Origin: Hydrogenophaga sp.
GTDB taxonomy: Bacteria; Pseudomonadota; Gammaproteobacteria; Burkholderiales; Burkholderiaceae_C
NCBI GenBank assembly: GCA_018335615.1
Contig: JAGXRS010000044.1
Span: forward strand, 1 to 5,176
Length of the DNA stretch: 5,176 nt
Direction: 5' to 3'
This document shows, piece by piece, positions 1-4,301 of the stretch (its first letter is position 1; each line of letters begins with the position of its first letter). The position numbers and the translations under genes were made by a program. Under the pieces are notes generated by a model, which searched no databases, was not told the DNA's origin, and worked only from the letters and a program-made list of their open reading frames with translations.

Positions 1-813
1 CCCGGCCGGCGGGTCCAGCCGGTCCCAGGCAGCGAAGTGGGCGCGCAGCAGCTCGGCGTCCACGCCGCGGCCTTCGATGCGGGTGATGTGGTCGTTTTCA
101 ATGCTGAGCACGATGGGCCGTTCGATGTAGCGTTTGAAGGTCAGGTTCACGTCGCCCTCGGCCAGCACCAGCGTGCCGTTGACGCTGCCGGCCGCCGGAA
201 AGGCCAGCACCAGGCCGCCCGGCCAGTGGGTCAGCGTGCCGGGGCGCGTGGTGCTGCCCCAGTTGCCGCCGGCCACCCCGCCCTGCAGCGAGATGGCAAG
301 GTCCGTGCCCGCGGCCGAGGTCACGCGCATCGAGCGGGCGTCGCGCAGGCGTTTCACATGCGCTTTCACCCGCGCTTCGGTCGCATCGTCGGGCAGCAGG
401 CGGGCCAGCGCCTCGGGGTGCTCGTTGCTCACGTAGACGATGCGCGGCTGCGTGTGGCCATTGCCGCGCAGGATGGCCGGCAGCTCGGGCGCGTGCATCA
501 GACCCTCGACCGTGCAGTCCAGCACCAGGGTGCAGGCCTGCAGGGCGGCGATCACGGGGCCGCTCTGGTCGATGGCCGGGCAGGCGCCGGTGGAGCGCGT
601 CACCGGCTCACCGCGGCTGAACAGCGAGGGCAGCGTGAGCGTGAAGACCTGAGCGCCCAGCCGGGCCGCGGCCAGGCGGGCCAATTCCATCAGCACCGGA
701 CGGCTTTGCGTTTCACCGAGAATGGCCACGGTGTCACCGGCCTGCAATGCACAACGGCGCAGCACGGATTCAAAGGCGTCGAGCCAGGCGGGTTCGATCC
801 GCTCCTGAAGCAT
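1..813 (-). CDS. NicX/M29-like protein, putative 2,5-dihydroxypyridine 5,6-dioxygenase family (3' end outside window)
   Basis: This frame reads leftward from an ATG at 813 and is still open at base 1, giving 271 residues of a family whose members run to about 350. I translated it by hand from the complement. Its C-terminal half follows the pattern I remember from NicX: HWPGG (residues 196-200), then GTLVLAEGD (213-221), F-K-x-Y (227-230) and a segment of the form I-x-x-I-E-G (243-248). NicX opens the ring of 2,5-dihydroxypyridine to N-formylmaleamate in aerobic nicotinate breakdown; the fold is related to M29 aminopeptidases, so many homologues are labelled peptidase M29. The iron ligands I recall for NicX (one His near 265, a later His and Asp) would fall beyond the window edge, so catalysis cannot be judged. 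A GGGGGAG-type ribosome binding site lies 9-10 bases before the ATG. The family is fairly sure; the substrate is not. It is divergent from the flavin reductase. Confidence 0.82.
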   Translation of the reverse strand, partial: MLQERIEPAWLDAFESVLRRCALQAGDTVAILGETQSRPVLMELARLAAARLGAQVFTLTLPSLFSRGEPVTRSTGACPAIDQSGPVIAALQACTLVLDCTVEGLMHAPELPAILRGNGHTQPRIVYVSNEHPEALARLLPDDATEARVKAHVKRLRDARSMRVTSAAGTDLAISLQGGVAGGNWGSTTRPGTLTHWPGGLVLAFPAAGSVNGTLVLAEGDVNLTFKRYIERPIVLSIENDHITRIEGRGVDAELLRAHFAAWDRLDPPAG

Positions 814-820
814 AGGTTGT

Positions 821-898
821 GTCTCCCCCCGCGCCGCCTGCGGCGTCACCCCCTGGGGGGCGATGCCTGCGGCCTGGCACAGCCAGTTCCGCGGCATC
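821..898. repeat. Hairpin-rich intergenic repeat in the leader of the NicX-like gene
   Basis: Three inverted repeats are packed together here. CGCCGC/GCGGCG (832-845) has a 2-base centre. CCCCC/GGGGG (849-853 and 855-859) has a 1-base centre. A long stem spans 862-898 and is built from GATGCC/GGCATC, GCGG/CCGC and CTGGC/GCCAG around the loop ACA, about 15 pairs with two small bulges. In addition the C run at 825-830 can pair with the G run at 855-860 and enclose the first hairpin. I recall very similar blocks dispersed between genes in Comamonadaceae genomes; that is memory, not a search. On the minus strand the G run belongs to the ribosome binding site of the NicX-like gene, so the repeat forms part of its leader. 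Confidence 0.6.
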
Positions 899-974
899 TT
901 GGACGCGGACCGCTGCGCCGGATAAAAGTGGTGAATGGCCCCTGCAACCGACCGAATCAGGCAGGACGAGGCCC

Positions 975-1004
975 ATTATTCATGAATTTTCATATAAATT
1001 ACAA
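975..1004 (-). promoter_or_regulatory. AT-rich promoter/operator patch between the divergent genes
   Basis: Only 4 of these 30 bases are G or C, against a very GC-rich background. Read on the minus strand there is a -35-like TTGTAA (1004-999), an 18-base spacer and AATAAT (980-975), which matches 5 of 6 bases of the -10 consensus. This would start transcription of the NicX-like gene near 968 and give a leader of about 155 bases. Inside the spacer and -10 lie a perfect 10-bp palindrome, ATTCATGAAT (978-987), an inverted repeat AATTT-N6-AAATT (985-1000), and TTCAT repeated exactly 10 bp apart (979 and 989). AT-rich palindromes overlapping a promoter are typical MarR operators, and a MarR gene lies two genes away. 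Assignment of that regulator to this site is inference. Confidence 0.55.
993..998 (+). promoter_or_regulatory. Possible -10 box (TATAAA) for the flavin reductase, leaderless start
   Basis: TATAAA ends 9 bases before the ATG at 1008, and no Shine-Dalgarno sequence is visible there. The spacing would put the transcription start at or within a few bases of the start codon. No convincing -35 box lies 16-18 bases upstream (the sequence there is GC-rich), so this would need an activator or the neighbouring AT-rich patch. A weak alternative is TTGGAC (899-904) with GATAAA (921-926), which would give a leader of about 75 bases. Confidence 0.3.
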
Positions 1005-1007
1005 CCC

Positions 1008-1529
1008 ATGTCCCCCGCCCGCTCTGCCGGCCTGACGGCCCGTCCCCCCGATTTTTCCCAGCGCGAGTTCCGCGCCTCGCTGGGCATGTTCGCCACGGGT
1101 GTGACCATCGTGACGGCGCGCACCGCCACGGGCGAACTCGTGGGGCTGACCGCGAGTTCCTTCAACTCCGTGTCACTCGACCCGCCACTGGTGCTGTGGA
1201 GCCTGGGCCGGCTGGCCGGCTCGATGGCGGCGTTCTCCAACGGCCAGCATTACGCCATCAACGTGCTGGCGGCCGACCAGCAGGCGCTGGCCGAGCGCTT
1301 TGCGTCGCGCAACACCGACCGCTGGGCCGGCGTGAGTTTCACCGAGGGCATCAGCGGCGCCCCGCTGCTGGCCGGCGCGGCCGCCACCTTCGAATGCTTC
1401 AACCGAAGCCAGTACGCCGAGGGCGACCATGTGATCTTCGTGGGCGAAGTGGAACGCTGCGGCCACCGGGCTGATGCCTCGCCGCTGCTGTACCACGGCG
1501 GCAAGTTCTACGCCGAGCACCCGCTGTAA
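1008..1529 (+). CDS. Flavin reductase family protein (NAD(P)H:flavin oxidoreductase component)
   Basis: The 173-residue product has the usual length and motif order of the flavin reductase-like (DIM6/NTAB, HpaC-type) family: FRASLGMFATGVTIVTA (21-37), the FMN-binding stretch GLTASSFNSVSLDPPLVLWS (46-65), YAINVLA (82-88), GDHVIFVGEVE (139-149) and the closing LLYHGGKFY (160-168). Such proteins use NAD(P)H to reduce FMN or FAD in the cytoplasm and hand the free reduced flavin to a separate monooxygenase. No partner oxygenase is in the window, so the substrate pathway is open. The ATG at 1008 was chosen because the family motif begins shortly after it; the frame stays open upstream to 819, but that stretch is promoter DNA with no family similarity. 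There is no clear ribosome binding site. It is first in a same-strand series with the MarR regulator and the exporter. Confidence 0.92.
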   Translation: MSPARSAGLTARPPDFSQREFRASLGMFATGVTIVTARTATGELVGLTASSFNSVSLDPPLVLWSLGRLAGSMAAFSNGQHYAINVLAADQQALAERFASRNTDRWAGVSFTEGISGAPLLAGAAATFECFNRSQYAEGDHVIFVGEVERCGHRADASPLLYHGGKFYAEHPL

Positions 1530-1570
1530 GAACGTGTTCAAGCTGGAGCGCGACGCCCGTGATGCCTCGC

Positions 1571-1604
1571 CCCTTCCCCCGCTGGGGGAAGGCTGGGATG
1601 GGGG
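1571..1604. repeat. Palindromic dispersed repeat between flavin reductase and MarR genes
   Basis: A perfect inverted repeat, CCTTCCCCC (1572-1580) and GGGGGAAGG (1584-1592), has a 3-base loop and is followed by CTGGGATGGGGG. I recall this C-run/G-run block with a GGCTGGGATGGGGG tail as a very common dispersed intergenic repeat of beta- and gammaproteobacteria. No T run follows on either strand, so it is not a standard terminator, although such a stem could still shield or weaken the downstream transcript. It occupies much of the 125-bp gap between the two genes. Confidence 0.65.
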
Positions 1605-1654
1605 CCCGCGCGCCCAGGTGCCACGCCCTGCGCGCCATCGATCCAGCAGCGCCC

Positions 1655-2083
1655 ATGACCTCACCCCGCTTCATTGACGACTACCTCGGCTACCTGCTTG
1701 GGCAGGCGAACCACGCGCTGTTCAAGGATTTCGAGGCGGTGGTGCGCGAGGCCGGACTGGGCTCGCTGGAGTGGCGCGTGCTGGCCACGCTGAGCGAGCA
1801 GCCGCCGGTACCGGTGGGGCAGCTGGCACAGGAGGTGCTGAGCCAGCAGCCCACCGTGACCAAGCTGGTGCAGCGGCTGGCCGCGCAGGGCTGGGTGTCG
1901 GTGAGCGGCGACCCGGCCGACCAGCGCCGCACGCTGGTGGCCATCACGGCCGCCGGGCAGGCCAAGGTGCTGCCCCTGATCGAGCTGGCGCGCACACACG
2001 AAACGGCCATGCTGGCCGGCTTCACCCCGGCCGAGGTGCGCCGCCTGAAAGAGCAGCTGCAGCGCCTGGCGCGGGTGACCTGA
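1655..2083 (+). CDS. MarR family winged-helix transcriptional regulator
   Basis: The 142-residue product has the standard MarR length and layout: an N-terminal dimerisation helix (residues 7-33, YLGYLLGQANHALFKDFE), a winged-helix core with VPVGQLAQEVLSQQPTVTKL (52-71, recognition helix near 64-78), and the wing signature DPADQRRTLVAIT (86-98), followed by C-terminal dimerisation helices to the end. MarR proteins usually bind AT-rich palindromes as dimers and repress neighbouring genes until a phenolic or other aromatic ligand releases them. There are no cysteines, so an OhrR-type peroxide sensor is unlikely. The frame is open upstream to 1559, but that part translates the palindromic repeat, so the ATG at 1655 is preferred even though no clear ribosome binding site precedes it. 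A likely target is the AT-rich patch at 975-1004; this is inference from position. Confidence 0.94.
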   Translation: MTSPRFIDDYLGYLLGQANHALFKDFEAVVREAGLGSLEWRVLATLSEQPPVPVGQLAQEVLSQQPTVTKLVQRLAAQGWVSVSGDPADQRRTLVAITAAGQAKVLPLIELARTHETAMLAGFTPAEVRRLKEQLQRLARVT

Positions 2084-2137
2084 ACAGCGCGCGCCGGCTC
2101 TGACCTGGCCCCCGCCACCGCCACCGCCCCAGCCCGG

Positions 2138-2172
2138 GCGACGTGCGACGTGCAACGTGCAACACGCGACGG
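2138..2172. repeat. 7-bp tandem repeat upstream of the DMT exporter (GCGACGT-type units)
   Basis: Successive 7-base units read GCGACGT, GCGACGT, GCAACGT, GCAACAC and then a partial GCGACGG. They lie in the 136-bp gap between the MarR stop codon and the exporter start. Seven is not a multiple of three, so a coding origin is unlikely. A second heptamer array that also contains GCGAC follows the exporter gene. Confidence 0.65.
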
Positions 2173-2204
2173 CTGCGCGACACGGCCCGCCGCCGCTCTC
2201 CCCC

Positions 2205-2210
2205 GACAAT
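2205..2210 (+). promoter_or_regulatory. Possible -10 box (GACAAT) for the exporter, leaderless start
   Basis: GACAAT matches 4 of 6 bases of the -10 consensus and ends exactly 9 bases before the exporter ATG at 2220, the same spacing as the TATAAA box of the flavin reductase. No ribosome binding site lies between it and the ATG, and no good -35 box is visible. If used, it would produce a leaderless or nearly leaderless transcript and make the exporter independent of the upstream genes. Confidence 0.3.
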
Positions 2211-2219
2211 CCCCACCCT

Positions 2220-3122
2220 ATGACCACCGCCATCCAGCGCAAGACGCACCTCGACACCCTGGCCATCACGCTGCTCATCGCCTGCTGCGCGTTCTGGGGC
2301 TTCCAGCAGATCCTGATCAAGTTCGCCTCGCGCGAGATCCCGCCGCTGTGGCAGGCCTCCATCCGCATGTGGGGCGCCACCGCCCTGCTCTGGCTGTGGT
2401 GCCAGTACCGCGGCGTGGCGCTGTTCAAGCGCGACGGCACGCTCGCGGGCGGCCTGCTGGTGGGCCTGCTGTTCGCCGGCGAGTTCTGCTTCATCTACCT
2501 CGGGCTCACGCACACCAGCGCCTCGCGCCTCACGGTGTTTCTCTACACCAGCCCCTTCTGGGTGGCGTTGCTGCTGCCGCGCTTCGTGGCGGCCGAGGGC
2601 CTGCGGCGCATCCAGTGGATCGGGCTGTTCATCGCGTTCAGCGCGGTGGCCGTGGCCTTCAGCGAAGGCTTCATGCACAGCTCACCCGTGGTGGGCCAGT
2701 GGAAAGGCGACGCCATGGGCCTGGCCGCCGGCATGCTGTGGGGCCTGACCACGCTGGCGATCCGCACCACGAAGATCGCCACCGTGTCGGCCGAAAAATC
2801 GCTGTTCTACCAGCTCGGCGTCACCGCGGCGGTGACGCCCTGGCTCTCGCTGGCGCTGGGCGAGACCTGGGGCTTCGACTACTCGGCCCTGGCCTGGGGC
2901 TCGGTGTTCCTGCAGACCGCCGTGGGCGCCTTCGCCAGCTACCTCACCTGGATGTGGATGCTGCGCCACTACCCGGCCACGCAGATGAGCACCTTCACCT
3001 TCCTCACACCCGTGTTCGCACTGGTGTTCGGCGTGGTGCTGCTGGGCGAGCCGCTCACGCTGCAGCTGGTGCTGGCGCTGCTGGGCGTGGCGGCGGGGAT
3101 TGTGCTGGTGAGCCGCCGGTAG
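2220..3122 (+). CDS. EamA/DMT superfamily transporter (RhaT/YdcZ-like), 10 predicted membrane helices
   Basis: The 300-residue inner-membrane protein is built of two EamA repeats (about residues 13-148 and 166-297), each of about five hydrophobic helices, the normal length for this family. Recognisable segments are CCAFWGFQQILIKFASREIP at the first helix (22-41), the loop HTSASRLTVFLYTSPFWVAL (98-117) typical of helix 3-4, the second-repeat opener GDAMGLAAGMLWGLTT (163-178) and the closing FLTPVFALVFGVVLLGEPLT (261-280). Most characterised members export amino acids, metabolites or drugs by proton exchange; some import. The substrate cannot be read from sequence. The ATG at 2220 precedes a short charged N-terminus (QRKTH) and the first helix; the frame is open further upstream, but that part is low-complexity non-coding DNA. 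Its position after a MarR regulator suggests efflux of the inducing compound or an intermediate. Confidence 0.92.
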   Translation: MTTAIQRKTHLDTLAITLLIACCAFWGFQQILIKFASREIPPLWQASIRMWGATALLWLWCQYRGVALFKRDGTLAGGLLVGLLFAGEFCFIYLGLTHTSASRLTVFLYTSPFWVALLLPRFVAAEGLRRIQWIGLFIAFSAVAVAFSEGFMHSSPVVGQWKGDAMGLAAGMLWGLTTLAIRTTKIATVSAEKSLFYQLGVTAAVTPWLSLALGETWGFDYSALAWGSVFLQTAVGAFASYLTWMWMLRHYPATQMSTFTFLTPVFALVFGVVLLGEPLTLQLVLALLGVAAGIVLVSRR

Positions 3123-3162
3123 CACGGCGACCGGCGACCGGCGACCGGCCTCACTTTTTCTT
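3108..3162 (+). terminator. Intrinsic terminator of the DMT exporter, with a heptamer array in the loop
   Basis: GTGAG (3108-3112) pairs with CTCAC (3150-3154), and after a 2-base bulge GCCGGT (3115-3120) pairs with ACCGGC (3144-3149), making an 11-pair stem directly followed by TTTTTCTTC (3155-3163). The ascending arm overlaps the last codons and stop codon of the exporter. The loop of about 23 bases holds the tandem heptamers. There is no matching A-rich flank for the opposite strand, so it serves the plus-strand genes. Confidence 0.6.
3125..3148. repeat. 7-bp tandem repeat downstream of the exporter (CGGCGAC x 3)
   Basis: CGGCGAC is repeated three times without error (3125-3131, 3132-3138, 3139-3145) and followed by CGG. 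It lies between the convergent exporter and Bug receptor genes. The unit shares GCGAC with the array upstream of the exporter. It can fold locally (CCGG-CGA-CCGG) and supplies three interchangeable copies of the terminator's descending arm ACCGGC. Confidence 0.75.
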
Positions 3163-3167
3163 CAAGC

Positions 3168-4163
3168 TCAGCTCTTCTTCGCCAGCCCCAGCCGCTCGAT
3201 GGTGGCCTTCTCGTTGCGGAAGGTGCGCTCGGCGTAGGCCGTGTACTCCGCCGTGCTCATGTAGATGCTGGGCATGTAGAACTTGTCGAGCGTGGCCTGC
3301 ACCGCCGGGTCTTCCAGGGTCTTGCGGAAGGCGTCGTGCAGCACGCGCACCACGGCCGGGTCCATGTTCTTGGGGCCGCCGATGCCGAAGGGCGACTCGG
3401 TGATGGTGTCCCAGCCGCTTTCCTTGACCGTGGGCACGTTCGGGAACGCCTTGTTGCGCTGGCTGCCCAGCGTGGCGAGCAGGCGCAGCTTGCCGCTCTG
3501 CACATGGGGTGCGAACTCGGTGGTGCCGCTCATGACGCGGATGTGGCCACCCAGGATGGCGTTCATGATCTCGGCCGATCCCTTGAAGGGGATCGGGTTG
3601 AGCTGGATGCCAGCCTTGGTGCTGAACTCCTCGATGGCCAGGTGGGGCGTGGTGCCGGTGCCGGTGTGGCCGTATTCGAGCTTGCCCGGGTTGGCCTTGG
3701 CAAAAGCCACCATTTCCTGGATGGTCTGGAAGGGCGCATCCGCCGTGCAGGCGATGCCGAACGTGTAGCCGGTGAGGCAGACGATGTGGGTGATGTCCTT
3801 GACCGGGTCGAAGGGCATGTTCTGCATGTGCGGCAGGCGGTAGATGCCCAGCGGCAGCTGGGTCAGCGTGTAGCCGTCGGGCCGGGCGTTGACCATGGCG
3901 CCGGCGCCCAGCGTGCCACCCACGCCGGGCTTGTTGTCGATGACGATGGGCACGCCCAGGATCTTGGACGCGCTCTCGCCGAAGGCACGCATCACGCCGT
4001 CGCTGCTGCCGCCGGCGGGCCAGGGCGCGATCAGGGTGATGGGCCGCGACGGAAAACGGTCTTGCGCCAGGGCGCCGGACGGCAGGATGGCGGGCGCGGT
4101 AACGACGGCGGCGGCCGCGGTCAGCAGCTGGCGACGGTTGAAGCGGGCGGTGAAATCGGTCAT
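3168..4163 (-). CDS. Bug family tripartite-tricarboxylate-type periplasmic solute receptor
   Basis: The 331-residue product matches the Bug (TctC-like) family in length and motifs. The N-terminus is an export signal: NRRQLL (9-14), a hydrophobic AAAAVVTAPAIL stretch and a likely cleavage after ALA at 33. The twin arginine suggests Tat export is possible. The mature protein begins QDRFPSRPITLIAPWPAGGS (34-53), followed by VIDNKPGVGGTLGAG (74-88), RPDGYTL (94-100) and YGHTGTGTTPHLAIEEF (164-180), all typical of the ligand-cleft loops. Bug proteins capture carboxylates or other small organic molecules in the periplasm. No TctA/TctB membrane subunits are in the window, which is common for Bug genes. 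The ATG at 4163 has a good AGGAG ribosome binding site 8 bases upstream; the frame extends further upstream but without an export signal. The gene follows the CoA ligase on the same strand after 138 bp, so a shared transcript is plausible. Confidence 0.95.
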   Translation of the reverse strand: MTDFTARFNRRQLLTAAAAVVTAPAILPSGALAQDRFPSRPITLIAPWPAGGSSDGVMRAFGESASKILGVPIVIDNKPGVGGTLGAGAMVNARPDGYTLTQLPLGIYRLPHMQNMPFDPVKDITHIVCLTGYTFGIACTADAPFQTIQEMVAFAKANPGKLEYGHTGTGTTPHLAIEEFSTKAGIQLNPIPFKGSAEIMNAILGGHIRVMSGTTEFAPHVQSGKLRLLATLGSQRNKAFPNVPTVKESGWDTITESPFGIGGPKNMDPAVVRVLHDAFRKTLEDPAVQATLDKFYMPSIYMSTAEYTAYAERTFRNEKATIERLGLAKKS

Positions 4164-4195
4164 GGGGAGGGCTCCTCTGGGCTGGACGTGGGGGC

Positions 4196-4212
4196 GGTGC
4201 CGGGGCGGCACC
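4196..4212. other. Short GC-rich hairpin in the Bug receptor leader
   Basis: GGTGCC (4196-4201) and GGCACC (4207-4212) form a 6-pair stem with a 5-base loop, about 33 bases upstream of the Bug ATG. No T run follows on the minus strand, so it is not an intrinsic terminator; it may stabilise or attenuate the transcript coming from the ligase gene. I saw no convincing promoter in the rest of the 4164-4301 gap. Confidence 0.3.
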
Positions 4213-4301
4213 CGCGGACACACCTTAGCCGCTCGTGGCAGACGGGGGAAGAGAAGCAGCCCTTATGGTCGAGCACAAAAGGTCGCGCCGGTGACTGGCC
4301 G

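Noticed and set aside
37..1035. Long plus-strand open frame of 332 codons covering the NicX-like gene and the divergent intergenic region
   Set aside because: It is antisense to a frame with clear family motifs, its product is low-complexity (Gly, Ala, Gln, His, Arg) as expected from GC-rich antisense frames, and it runs across the promoter region.
1530..1539. GAACGTGTTC as an SOS-type or other operator just after the flavin reductase stop codon
   Set aside because: The arms are only 4 bp, the position is downstream of a gene rather than in a promoter, and it does not match an operator I can name.
1572..1592. Strong 9-pair hairpin as terminator of the flavin reductase gene
   Set aside because: No T run follows the stem on either strand, and the sequence fits a dispersed palindromic repeat better.
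2138..2172. CRISPR-like or replication iteron array
   Set aside because: The units are only 7 bp and directly adjacent without spacers, and no cas, rep or partition gene is nearby.
2150..3403. Plus-strand open frame of 417 codons overlapping the exporter in another frame
   Set aside because: The Arg/Ala/His-rich translation shows no domain, while the overlapping frame encodes a complete ten-helix transporter; the frame also crosses the terminator.
3151..4221. Minus-strand open frame of 356 codons overlapping the Bug receptor
   Set aside because: It is the shifted frame of the receptor gene; the other frame has the signal peptide, ribosome binding site and Bug motifs.
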